Shown one piece after another: positions 1 through 6,549 of a DNA stretch of 64,000 nucleotides (position 1 is its first letter; each line of letters opens with the position of its first letter). This stretch comes from Oscillospiraceae bacterium (GTDB lineage: Bacteria > Bacillota > Clostridia > UMGS1810): NCBI GenBank assembly GCA_015068705.1, contig SVJZ01000007.1, positions 1 through 64,000 on the forward strand, given 5' to 3'. The notes under the pieces were generated by a model, which saw only the letters and a list, made by a program, of their open reading frames with translations, was not told where the DNA came from and ran no database searches. Both the position numbers and the translations under genes were made by a program.

Positions 1-1
1 G

Positions 2-124
2 GAAATACTATTTGTAGATGTTCCTTTGGGGATTGATGTTGATATTTACTTTAATAACGAAGAAAGACATTTAAAAAATGGATTTAATTGTTTACAGTAC
101 ATTGATAGAAAAGAGAAGGTATAA
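2..124 (+). CDS. 3' end of an unrecognised gene (partial)
   Basis: The last 40 codons of a frame that enters from before the window and stops at TAA 122-124. The fragment begins EILFVDVPLGID and ends DRKEKV. It is mixed charged and hydrophobic with no recognisable motif. Codon use is AT-rich, as in the rest of the inserted element. Two strong terminators follow within 310 bases, consistent with this being the last real gene of a rightward unit. No function can be assigned. Confidence 0.45.
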   Translation, partial: EILFVDVPLGIDVDIYFNNEERHLKNGFNCLQYIDRKEKV

Positions 125-219
125 TTTTATGATGTAAATATGAATACAAAAAGAATTATATATTTTTGGTACTGAAAATATTGATCAGCATTAACACAAA
201 TATATTGAAAGGAATTTTT

Positions 220-324
220 ATGTGTAACCAAGAAATGATGTGCGTTCATAATTTACATGGATGTCTACATAATGAAAATGTAATAAAGTATAATAAACCG
301 AATTTGTTAAAAAAATCGAATTAA
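220..324 (+). CDS. Possible 34-residue Cys/His-rich small protein
   Basis: An ATG at 220 follows an AAAGGA ribosome-binding sequence (208-213) at good spacing and opens a 34-codon frame ending TAA 322-324. The first 17 residues carry three cysteines (2, 8, 15) and three histidines (10, 13, 17), which could suggest metal binding. The 3' end runs into the terminator stem at 297-334, as happens with very short genes. There is no family match that I recognise. It may be a chance frame in AT-rich DNA. Confidence 0.25.
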   Translation: MCNQEMMCVHNLHGCLHNENVIKYNKPNLLKKSN

Positions 325-338
325 CAAATTCGGTTTTT
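297..338 (+). terminator. Rho-independent terminator
   Basis: Perfect 14-bp stem ACCGAATTTGTTAA (297-310) with its complement at 321-334, a 10-base loop, and a T run 334-338. It closes the rightward unit entering from the left edge. Confidence 0.88.
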
Positions 339-383
339 GCATTCTATGGTGCGAAAAATGACAGATTAATAGGAAAAAATTGT

Positions 384-432
384 AAAAATATGATTTTATG
401 TGTTTTTGTGACATATAAAATCATATTTTTTT
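384..432. terminator. Second, possibly bidirectional terminator
   Basis: Perfect 16-bp stem: AAAAATATGATTTTAT at 384-399 and its complement at 415-430, with a 15-base loop, A-rich upstream and T-rich downstream. The symmetrical A/T flanks mean it could stop transcription in either direction. It lies only 46 bases after the terminator at 297-338. Confidence 0.8.
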
Positions 433-608
433 GTTTTTATACAGCATTACAAATTAACAGACAAATTTTTTTTGGATTTTCTTGCAAAAAAAGTTGTATA
501 AAAAAGTTTAATCTTTATTCTTGTGTTTTTTTAGCAAATAAGTGGAACATTCCTGATATTAGATTCCCGTGATTCTGTTTTTAATACAAAAGAAACGGAG
601 AATGGGTT

Positions 609-707
609 ATGATGAAAAAATTTTTTTCAAAAACTTTTTTATGTACTAAGAAATGCTTAGTACATAGTGTTTATAATGGAATCATAGAAGGGAGGTGCAA
701 ACTATGA
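609..707 (+). CDS. Possible 32-residue leader peptide overlapping the HTH gene
   Basis: Two tandem ATG codons (609, 612) follow a GGAG sequence at about 8 bases and open a 32-codon frame starting MMKKFFSKTF and rich in Lys, Phe and Cys. Its TGA (705-707) overlaps the ATG of the HTH gene (704-706) in the ATGA arrangement typical of translational coupling. The 640-666 palindrome lies inside it. It could be a leader peptide or a chance frame; the SD and the ATGA overlap are the only support. Confidence 0.3.
   Translation: MMKKFFSKTFLCTKKCLVHSVYNGIIEGRCKL
640..677 (+). promoter_or_regulatory. Palindromic operator and -10 element ahead of the HTH gene
   Basis: An inverted repeat with 11-bp perfect arms (TATGTACTAAG at 640-650, its complement at 656-666) and a 5-base spacer sits immediately upstream of a TATAAT (672-677). 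It overlaps the place where the -35 would be, and no good -35 is visible. That geometry fits an operator, possibly for autoregulation by the HTH protein starting at 704. It could also form an RNA hairpin, but no T run follows. Confidence 0.5.
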
Positions 708-1039
708 GAGCAGAACTTTCTACTTTTGATCGCAGAATGGAAATGCTATCTATTCTTATGAATCATAAGTTGATTTCACGGTTGGAACTTGCGAGAAGAT
801 TCTCGGTTTCAGATGTTACCATCGGTGAAGATATTATTGCCTTGAGTAGATTTGCACCTATAGCCAGCAAGATGGGTAGATATGGCGGAGTGTACATAAT
901 TGATGAATATAAGCGAGAAAAAGTTTATTTGTCCGTTGATGAAGAAATATTAATTGAAAAATTAATACAAAATCTCTCGGGTAAAGATAAACAACTCTTG
1001 CAAATGGTCTTGTATAAATTTGCTATGCCAAAAGCTTGA
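704..1039 (+). CDS. Small DeoR/HTH_11-type transcriptional regulator
   Basis: A 111-residue protein. ATG 704 is chosen because GGGAGG (690-695) lies 8 bases upstream; a GTG at 695 is inside the SD. The N-terminal part (about residues 8-60) has the winged-helix pattern of DeoR-like regulators: DRRMEMLSILMNHKLISRLELARRFSVSDVT is read in two pieces as helix 1-2 and a recognition helix (VSDVTIGEDIIAL). No effector domain follows, only a short charged C-terminus. Such small HTH proteins are common in clostridial mobile elements beside recombinases. It probably controls element genes and itself through the palindrome at 640-666; that is inference. Confidence 0.75.
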   Translation: MRAELSTFDRRMEMLSILMNHKLISRLELARRFSVSDVTIGEDIIALSRFAPIASKMGRYGGVYIIDEYKREKVYLSVDEEILIEKLIQNLSGKDKQLLQMVLYKFAMPKA

Positions 1040-1554
1040 TGGAACCTTCTATATGTAAAAAAGAAAACACGCAAGATAACGGCGTTGTAGTATAGATAAG
1101 CAAACGGATACGTTCCAATAATAATGGAGCCAGATAATGAATACGCCATGACGATTATAAAAATAATCAGAGCGAGAAATATATACATTATAAAAGAGGC
1201 TTGCAACCTTGTGGCGAAGATGTTTTATTGGGATAATGATACTTCTACTTAGTCATAGTCCGAGCGTTAAAAGCGTCACAGGCAATGAGAGTAGTCCGGG
1301 CAGAGTCGGGAAGGATAAAAAATCCTATGAAGCAGTTTCGCAAGCTGCTGTTCGTTATAGCTTTTGATTTGATAGCATAAATAAAGGGACTGATGTACCT
1401 TGTGATAGTCCCCCTAATCTTTGCACTTGATAAATAGTTTTTCCTTCTTTCTCCTTTTTATCTTTGTGGGTATGTCAGTCCTTTTATTTATGCTATTAGG
1501 CTGAATGATACAAGTTGTATTAAGCATACAATTAAGAAAGGACGGTGTTGCTTT
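1040..1554. other. 515-base gap with small hairpins, no convincing gene
   Basis: No frame here has both a ribosome-binding site and plausible coding character. Between 1255 and 1415 there is structure: TAGTCCG is repeated at about 1255 and 1292; a 5-bp hairpin AGGAT/ATCCT lies at 1312-1326; an 8-bp hairpin with a CGC triloop lies at 1331-1349; and GGGACT/AGTCCC pairs at 1386-1391 with 1407-1412. The stretch is less AT-rich than its neighbours. It could be a small RNA, a recombinase regulatory region or a decayed gene. Confidence 0.35.
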
Positions 1555-1728
1555 GTGGATGATAAGTATGTTGTGACTTGTGAAGATGATAATATCCAAA
1601 ATGATAAAGAATTTATTCTTAACATTCAGAAGGCAATGCTTGTTACTTTGTTTGATAGTAAGAAAATTAACCACTTTCAATACGAATACGCAATAGAATT
1701 GCTTGAAAAAAAATTTAGGAAGAAATAA
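1555..1728 (+). CDS. SHOCT-like small protein next to the recombinase
   Basis: A 57-residue protein read from GTG 1555 to TAA 1726-1728, with AAAGGA (1537-1542) upstream at a rather long 12-base spacing. The C-terminal half (about residues 22-57, IQKAMLVTLFDSKKINHFQY then an EYAIELLEKK helix) follows the SHOCT pattern: two short helices with a QYEYAIELL-type second helix. Small SHOCT-like genes directly before a large serine recombinase are a recurrent arrangement in clostridial elements. The recombinase starts 59 bases downstream, so the two are probably co-transcribed. A role as accessory or directionality factor is possible but unproven. Confidence 0.6.
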   Translation: MDDKYVVTCEDDNIQNDKEFILNIQKAMLVTLFDSKKINHFQYEYAIELLEKKFRKK

Positions 1729-1787
1729 TTTTTTTTGCAATTATTCGGTGTAGATTGTACAATTTTATTGAAAGGAGTTGGTTTATA

Positions 1788-3500
1788 ATGCTAAGAGTAG
1801 CAGCATATTGTCGAGTTTCAACCGACAAAGACGATCAAGCAAACAGTTTTGAAAGTCAAAAGTTATATTTCGAGGAATACATAAAAAGAAATCCTGAATG
1901 GGAACTTTATAAAATTTATGCTGACGAAGGGTTGACGGGAACAAGTACAAAAAAGAGAAAAGACTTCAATAAAATGATTGCAGATGCACATTTAGGAAAA
2001 TTTGACTTGATTATCACAAAAGAGGTAAGCAGATTCGCAAGAAATACAGTAGATACTCTGCAATATACAAGAGAATTAAAATCTCTAAATATTGGTGTTT
2101 ACTTTGCTCTTGATAATATCGACACTCTTGCACCGGACGGAGAATTAAGACTTACAATTATGGCATCACTTGCTCAGGAAGAAAGCAGAAAAACATCTGA
2201 ACGAGTTAAATGGGGACAAAAACGACAAATGGAAAAAGGTGTTGTATTCGGACGAGATATGCTTGGATATGATGTTGTAAACGGTGTTCTGCATATCAAT
2301 GAAGATGGAGCAGAGATTGTAAGATTGATATTTCATAAGTTTGCAATAGAGAAAAAAGGTACATACACCATAGCAAGAGAACTTCGTGAAGCAGGATATA
2401 AAACTATAACGGGAAATGCAATATGGACAAATACTGTTATTCTGAAGGTCCTGAGAAATGAAAAGTATTGTGGTGACCTTATTCAAAAGAAAACCTTTAC
2501 TCCTGATTTTCTTACACATCAAAAAAAATACAATCGTGGTGAAGAAGATTTTGTTGTGTTAAGAGACCATCACGAACCTATTGTTTCAAGAGAACTTTGG
2601 GATATGGCACAATATGAACTTGATAAACGCTCACCGTCTGAAGAAATCAAATTAAGACATAGTAATCGTTATCCACTATCGGGAAAAATAGAATGTGGTT
2701 GTTGCGGAAACAGATTTGTGTCAAGAACGAAAAAAAGAAAAGACGGAAGCAGATATAAAGCTTGGCGATGCTATGAAGCAGCACAACATGGCTTGCCGAA
2801 AATTGATGCTGCAGGGAATCAAATCGGATGTAATGTTAATTCTCAAATTCGTGATGAAGATTTTATGCTTGCGATTCAGAAAGTTATTGAAAATTTGAAA
2901 GCAAACAGAAAAGTAATTTTAGATGGAGTCCTTGAAGTCTTGAAAATTGTATTCGATGCAGGAGAAAGTAAACAACTTGATGAAGATGCAATAAAAAAGA
3001 GAATTGAGAATCTTACATCTAAATCGGAAAGATTGCTTGATTTGTATTTGAGTGAGGATTTGACAAAAGAACAATATCGACAAAAGAAAGAGAGCTATGA
3101 AAAAGAGATTGCGGAGTTAAATTACTCTTTAACACAAAGCAACAAGGAGAAATACAATTCATACGATAGCGAACAGATAATTGCCGATGTGAAAGAATAT
3201 CTATCAGATTTACTCTATGCAAGAAAGCAAGACGATATATTTTATAAAACAATCATAGAAAAGATTGTAGTTTATGATAGGAAGCATTTTGATGTTTATT
3301 TAAATTTGCTCCCACACAGATGGAAAGTAGTGCTAAATTCAGCGTTAGAGCCGAATGACCTGTGTGGGAGCATTAAACACACGACATACCAATATCGTTT
3401 AAAAGTCCCATGGTTTCAGGGGTTGGCATGGAAAAACGTTGGGACAGATAACGTAACGATGCCGCCAGTTCGCCGTCCGGTCCACCGTACTGTGCAATGA
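1788..3500 (+). CDS. Large serine recombinase (SpoIVCA-like site-specific integrase/excisionase)
   Basis: A 570-residue recombinase, started at ATG 1788 behind AAAGGAG (1771-1777). Residues 3-150 form the resolvase catalytic domain, with nucleophile Ser11 in YCRVST and the conserved EVSRFARN block. A recombinase domain follows (GVVFGRDMLGYD onward), then a zinc ribbon (ECGCCGNRF and later GCN cysteines, about 300-365) and a coiled coil (about 400-470). Length and order match SpoIVCA-type enzymes that cut and rejoin DNA at att sites. The frame has no stop inside the element: from about codon 534 on it is translated from the antisense strand of cotJC. The final 36 or so residues therefore depend on the integration site. 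It probably inserts, and may excise, the element at cotJC. Confidence 0.92.
   Translation: MLRVAAYCRVSTDKDDQANSFESQKLYFEEYIKRNPEWELYKIYADEGLTGTSTKKRKDFNKMIADAHLGKFDLIITKEVSRFARNTVDTLQYTRELKSLNIGVYFALDNIDTLAPDGELRLTIMASLAQEESRKTSERVKWGQKRQMEKGVVFGRDMLGYDVVNGVLHINEDGAEIVRLIFHKFAIEKKGTYTIARELREAGYKTITGNAIWTNTVILKVLRNEKYCGDLIQKKTFTPDFLTHQKKYNRGEEDFVVLRDHHEPIVSRELWDMAQYELDKRSPSEEIKLRHSNRYPLSGKIECGCCGNRFVSRTKKRKDGSRYKAWRCYEAAQHGLPKIDAAGNQIGCNVNSQIRDEDFMLAIQKVIENLKANRKVILDGVLEVLKIVFDAGESKQLDEDAIKKRIENLTSKSERLLDLYLSEDLTKEQYRQKKESYEKEIAELNYSLTQSNKEKYNSYDSEQIIADVKEYLSDLLYARKQDDIFYKTIIEKIVVYDRKHFDVYLNLLPHRWKVVLNSALEPNDLCGSIKHTTYQYRLKVPWFQGLAWKNVGTDNVTMPPVRRPVHRTVQ
3307..3372. repeat. 13-bp inverted repeat next to the element end
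   Basis: TGCTCCCACACAG at 3307-3319 is matched by its exact reverse complement at 3360-3372, separated by 40 bases. It lies within the last codons of the recombinase and ends about 15 bases from the inferred junction with cotJC. There is no T run, so it is not an obvious terminator. It may be a recombinase or directionality-factor binding site, or an mRNA structure. Confidence 0.6.
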
Positions 3501-3573
3501 TATATTTTGCCATCTGGGGGTTGGGACGTTTGATTTTAACCGGATAAATCAGTTTCTTTTCAAATGAAAACAT
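3373..3573 (-). CDS. cotJC: CotJC spore coat protein, N-terminal part only (interrupted by the element)
   Basis: Sixty-six codons from ATG 3573, behind AGGAGG, to a stop at 3373. The first 62 residues match the start of CotJC, the manganese-catalase-like inner coat protein: FEKKLIYPVK, the hallmark QYGGPDGELAASLRYL and MGLLNDIG. The family then continues with a Thr-Glu-Glu metal-ligand helix for a total near 190-200 residues. Here four unrelated residues and a stop follow, because inserted DNA begins. The gene is therefore split, not degraded: its start, SD and upstream partners are intact. The missing 3' part is expected at the other end of the element. Function would require excision of the element, most plausibly in the mother cell. 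Confidence 0.9.
   Translation of the reverse strand: MFSFEKKLIYPVKIKRPNPQMAKYIIAQYGGPDGELAASLRYLSQRFSMPTPETMGLLNDIGMSCV
3380..3400. other. Inferred attachment site / element-cotJC junction
   Basis: On the minus strand the cotJC frame reads Asn-Asp-Ile-Gly (codons at 3399-3388) and then leaves the family pattern, giving Met-Ser-Cys-Val and a stop. Family members continue with Thr-Glu-Glu. The shared bases GATATTGGTA (3396-3387) are still compatible with the uninterrupted gene, so the crossover core should lie in or beside them. The partner att half is outside the window, so the exact core cannot be fixed. Confidence 0.65.
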
Positions 3574-3588
3574 GGATTTTTCTCCCTC

Positions 3589-3939
3589 CTATTTCTGCCA
3601 TGGCCATTTCTGGTCGGGTGCTACCCATGTAAAGGGTGCGTTAGCGGATGCGCTGCCTGCTGTAAGCGGACCGTAAGCCGCCTCATAATCACATACCAGA
3701 CTTCGGTAGGTGTTGGAGAGCTTTTTGAATAACGTAAGCGCTTCCTGATCATGCGGATGGGTGTCCAGATACAGATTCAGGTCAATGGCTGCGAATTGAA
3801 TTTGACTGATTTGCATCAGTAATGCTTCTTTTTCACCACAATGGCAATCCGAATCGGAGTCGGAACGGACACATTTTGCCGTTTCCACACTTTTTACCAT
3901 GTCCAAATCACTGATGCATGGACTTTTGGGATATTTCAT
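3589..3939 (-). CDS. cotJB: CotJB spore coat protein
   Basis: A 116-residue protein from ATG 3939, preceded by AAAGGAGG. The C-terminal half carries the CotJB signature: DLNLYLDTHPHDQEAL near residues 56-71 followed by YEAAYGPL and a Trp-rich end WVAPDQKWPWQK. The N-terminal third is unusual for the family: it is extended and holds Cys/Asp/Ser runs (DSDSDCHCGE). CotJB is a small inner spore-coat component made in the mother cell with CotJA and CotJC. It lies 19 bases before cotJA's end and 15 bases before cotJC's start, so the three form one operon. Confidence 0.9.
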   Translation of the reverse strand: MKYPKSPCISDLDMVKSVETAKCVRSDSDSDCHCGEKEALLMQISQIQFAAIDLNLYLDTHPHDQEALTLFKKLSNTYRSLVCDYEAAYGPLTAGSASANAPFTWVAPDQKWPWQK

Positions 3940-3958
3940 GGTTAAACCTCCTTTTGGT

Positions 3959-4144
3959 CTATTTTCTGACAAACGGATTCATCAGCGGAATGCATGCATA
4001 TTTTTCAAACGGAATATCCAAATCGCAAAAAATGGTACCGTGACGCAATGCATCCTCGGCAGAGTAGAGATTTTCAAACCGCTGATACGGAACATATGCA
4101 AAGGCATAGCTTGGATCAGTGGGCATGAACGGAATTTTATTCAC
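3959..4144 (-). CDS. cotJA: CotJA spore coat-associated protein
   Basis: A 61-residue protein starting at GTG 4144, with GGAGGTG about 8 bases upstream. It shows the short CotJA pattern: AYVPYQRFENLYSAEDALRHGTIF split as a Tyr-Val-Pro-Tyr-Gln motif and an Ala-Leu-x-x-Gly-Thr-Ile-Phe motif, then a Leu/Pro-rich C-terminus. It is the first gene of cotJABC. A SigE/SigK-type -10 sequence precedes it. CotJA is needed for assembly of CotJC in Bacillus subtilis; the same partnership is inferred here. Confidence 0.88.
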   Translation of the reverse strand: MNKIPFMPTDPSYAFAYVPYQRFENLYSAEDALRHGTIFCDLDIPFEKYACIPLMNPFVRK

Positions 4145-4159
4145 GAAAAAACACCTCCG

Positions 4160-4186
4160 TAAAATATGATGTGTTGCACTATTATC
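4160..4186 (-). promoter_or_regulatory. Putative mother-cell (SigE/SigK) promoter of cotJABC
   Basis: On the minus strand CATATTTTA (4168-4160) fits the CATAnnnTA-type -10 of SigE/SigK, with an ATAATA-containing stretch (4186-4179) upstream in the -35 area. The SD of cotJA follows directly, leaving a very short leader, so the assignment is tentative. Confidence 0.4.
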
Positions 4187-4222
4187 TTATTCGTGATAGA
4201 AAGGAGTGGTTACACATTTCGA

Positions 4223-4264
4223 CAAAAAGAAAAACGGCAGACGTGATTTTGTTCACATCTGCCG
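4223..4264 (-). terminator. Terminator of the cysK operon
   Basis: A 12-bp stem with one mismatch (CGGCAGATGTGA against TCACGTCTGCCG, positions 4264-4253 and 4246-4235) is followed on the minus strand by TTTTCTTTTT. Confidence 0.85.
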
Positions 4265-4280
4265 TGGTGTTATTTTAAAA

Positions 4281-5204
4281 TTATTCAAACAGTGGGGTAG
4301 AAAGATAGCGGTCACCCGTGTCGGGAAGAAGTACTGCAATGGTTTTCCCCTCATATTCCTTTCGCGAAGCGATTACGGTTGCCGCATGAAGTGCCGCACC
4401 CGAGGAAATGCCGCACAAAATTCCTTCGCACTTGGCTAATATACGGGCGGTCTGGTACGCCTGCTCGCCGCTGACGGTGATAATTTCATCATAAATCTTT
4501 GCATCCAGCGTTTCCGGAACAAACCCTGCACCAATACCCTGCAACGGGTGTGCTCCTGCCTTTCCTCCCGATAAAACGGGCGAGTCCGCAGGTTCTGCCG
4601 CAATGATTTGGATGTCGGGATTTTTCTCTTTGAGATAGCGCCCTACACCAGTGATGGTGCCACCGGTACCCACACCGGCTACAAATGCATCCACCTTGCC
4701 ACCTAGGTCTGCCCATAATTCGAGTCCGGTGCTTGCATAGTGCGCCTCCGGATTGGCAGGGTTTTCAAATTGCCCTGCAATAAAGGCGTTTTCCCGTTCT
4801 GCGGCAATTTCCTCTGCCTTTTCAATGGCACCTCTCATCCCTTTTGCACCCTCGGTGAGCACAATGGTCGCCCCATATGCGGCAATCAGTTTTCTGCGTT
4901 CGATGCTCATGGTTTCGGGCATAGTGATAATCACTTCATATCCGCGCGCCGCCGCAACTGCAGCAAGCCCGATGCCGGTATTTCCACTGGTTGGCTCAAT
5001 GATAACAGACCCTTTTTTCAAAATTCCCCTGCACTCGGCATCCTCTATCATAGCAAGCGCAACACGATCTTTCACACTGCCTGCAGGGTTAAAAAACTCT
5101 ATTTTTGCGGCAATGGTTGACCCGATGCCCATCTGCGCTGTATAGCGGTTTAAGAGTAGGGTGGGGGTTGCGCCAATGAGTTGTTCCATTTGCTCATACA
5201 ACAT
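4281..5204 (-). CDS. cysK: Cysteine synthase A (O-acetylserine sulfhydrylase)
   Basis: A 307-residue PLP enzyme that makes cysteine from O-acetylserine and sulfide. The PLP lysine is Lys45 in NPAGSVKDR, the substrate-binding loop TSGNTG is at 72-77, and GTGGTITG (phosphate-binding Gly loop) lies near 177-184. The C-terminal DTGDRYLST is typical of CysK. ATG 5204 is chosen because AGAGG lies about 10 bases upstream; in-frame ATGs at 5210 and 5225 exist, the latter overlapping the stop of the preceding amidohydrolase as ATGA. Coupled expression with that gene is likely, and a strong terminator follows. CysK rather than CysM is favoured by length and motifs. Confidence 0.95.
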   Translation of the reverse strand: MLYEQMEQLIGATPTLLLNRYTAQMGIGSTIAAKIEFFNPAGSVKDRVALAMIEDAECRGILKKGSVIIEPTSGNTGIGLAAVAAARGYEVIITMPETMSIERRKLIAAYGATIVLTEGAKGMRGAIEKAEEIAAERENAFIAGQFENPANPEAHYASTGLELWADLGGKVDAFVAGVGTGGTITGVGRYLKEKNPDIQIIAAEPADSPVLSGGKAGAHPLQGIGAGFVPETLDAKIYDEIITVSGEQAYQTARILAKCEGILCGISSGAALHAATVIASRKEYEGKTIAVLLPDTGDRYLSTPLFE

Positions 5205-5221
5205 GGTCATCTTCCTCTCAA

Positions 5222-6385
5222 TCATTCGTTATTCTTTAAAAAGTCCAGTGCAAATTGCACCATGGCAAGCGCACCTGCCTCAATGCAATTTTCATCCGCC
5301 ATAAATCTGGGGGAGTGAAGTGGCTCGGCAGGCAGGGTGGGAGCACATCCGCCACGGAAATAGCATGCCGGAACGCTTTTGCCGAAGTAGGCAAAATCAT
5401 CTCCCAGCATAAACGGCTTTTCCAACCATTTGATGCCCTGCTCACCAACCACCTTTTTGGCAGATGCCGCAAAAGCCACGGTAAGCTCGGGGTGATTGAT
5501 GACCGGCGGATAGAGATAGACATAGTTAAAATCATAGGTTGCACCGTAACGTGCACAGATTGCGGAAATTTCTCTGTCCATGGTTTGCTCTACCTGTTCA
5601 CGCTCCTCCTGGGAAAAACTGCGGAAGGTACCGCCAATAAACGCAGTATCCGGAATTACATTGGTTGCAGTTCCGCCATTAAAGCAACACACCGAAAATA
5701 CCGATTCGTCGGCTGCTACTTCGCCCACTGCGCGGTAGAGTGCAGAAACGATTTCTGCCCCTGCCGCCACGGGATTGATGCCGTTTTGTGGCTCGGCACC
5801 GTGTGTACCCTTGCCGTATATGGTCAGATAAAAATGGTCGGGCGATGCCATACATGCGCCGCTTTTTACCTCGATTACTCCGGCAGGGGAGAGGGGGGAA
5901 ACGTGCATGGCAAGTGCCGCGTCCACATGTGGATTTTCCATGATTCCTTCCGCAATCATCGGCTCTGCGCCACCCACACCTTCCTCGGCAGGTTGAAAAA
6001 TCAGCTTTACATTGCCGCAGAGAGAAGAACGCATCCCGTGCAGTAAAACGCCTGCCGCAGCCACGGTTGCCACATGAATGTCATGACCGCAGGCGTGCAT
6101 ATTTCCCTCGTGTACCGATGCAAAGGACAACCCCGTTTCCTCGGTAACGGGGAGCGCATCCATATCGGCACGGAGCAACAGCGTTTTCCCCGGGTAATCG
6201 CCCTGAATGAGCGCACAGATACCGCTTTTGGCAATATCTCGCTGATAGGAAATGCCGTGCTCATCCAGAAAAGCACAGATTGCGTCGGCGGTGTAGGGGA
6301 GGTCAAATTCCACCTCGGGATGTGCATGCAAATCTCGCCGCAGTGCAATGATTTGGTCTTTTATGGCAAGGTAATTCGATTTCAT
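5222..6385 (-). CDS. M20 family amidohydrolase (N-acyl amino acid deacylase type)
   Basis: A 387-residue zinc-dependent hydrolase of the M20D/HipO group, started at ATG 6385 with GAAGGGA upstream. The N-terminal RRDLHAHPE (16-24) and the HACGHD metal site (Cys99 and His101) are clear, as is [12 protein letters not shown] with the catalytic Glu pair. The dimerisation domain (about 185-300) is present. Relatives remove acyl groups from N-acyl amino acids, including N-acetylated and S-modified cysteines. Its stop overlaps the possible first ATG of cysK, so a role in releasing or recycling cysteine precursors is a reasonable but unproven inference. No signal peptide; cytoplasmic. Confidence 0.9.
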   Translation of the reverse strand: MKSNYLAIKDQIIALRRDLHAHPEVEFDLPYTADAICAFLDEHGISYQRDIAKSGICALIQGDYPGKTLLLRADMDALPVTEETGLSFASVHEGNMHACGHDIHVATVAAAGVLLHGMRSSLCGNVKLIFQPAEEGVGGAEPMIAEGIMENPHVDAALAMHVSPLSPAGVIEVKSGACMASPDHFYLTIYGKGTHGAEPQNGINPVAAGAEIVSALYRAVGEVAADESVFSVCCFNGGTATNVIPDTAFIGGTFRSFSQEEREQVEQTMDREISAICARYGATYDFNYVYLYPPVINHPELTVAFAASAKKVVGEQGIKWLEKPFMLGDDFAYFGKSVPACYFRGGCAPTLPAEPLHSPRFMADENCIEAGALAMVQFALDFLKNNE

Positions 6386-6481
6386 AAAACCAATCCCTTC
6401 AATAATATATCCGTTTCCGGGCATTTTTCTTCCAATATGCTAACATTTTATCATATTGTTTTGAAAAAGTACAGTTTTTGT

Positions 6482-6510
6482 GATAAAATTGTCCTTCTTT
6501 TCATATACAT
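6482..6510 (+). promoter_or_regulatory. Putative SigE promoter of sipL
   Basis: GATAAAA (6482-6488) followed 13 bases later by CATATACAT (6502-6510) matches the SigE pattern of an ATA-containing -35 and a CATA-type -10. SipL acts in the mother cell, which fits. Confidence 0.5.
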
Positions 6511-6549
6511 TCTGTAACGAACACATATTGAAGAAGGAGGAACCATGAT

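Larger units (their letters stand above)
1..3387. mobile_element. Right end of a serine-recombinase element inserted in cotJC
   Basis: This AT-rich segment has a different base composition from the following 60 kb and ends where the cotJC reading frame is broken. It contains an HTH regulator, a SHOCT-like small protein and a large serine recombinase lying at the very boundary, which is the usual position of the integrase in such elements. The left end lies before the window, so size and cargo are unknown. Insertion inside a conserved codon block of a spore coat gene resembles the skin element in sigK. The right boundary is placed near 3387 because antisense cotJC codons are recognisable up to that point. 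Whether it is a small intervening element or the end of a prophage cannot be seen. Confidence 0.75.

Noticed and set aside
390-572. 60-codon open frame in the AT-rich left end
   Set aside because: It has no ribosome-binding site, begins inside the terminator stem at 384-432, and is dominated by Phe/Ile/Lys as expected from random AT-rich DNA.
1124-1252. 42-codon open frame starting MEPDNEYAMTII
   Set aside because: No SD, no family resemblance, and it ends at the structured stretch; possibly a gene remnant but unsupported.
1414-1740. 108-codon minus-strand frame opposite the SHOCT-like gene
   Set aside because: No SD and composition of a shadow; the plus-strand 57-residue frame has the recognisable helical pattern.
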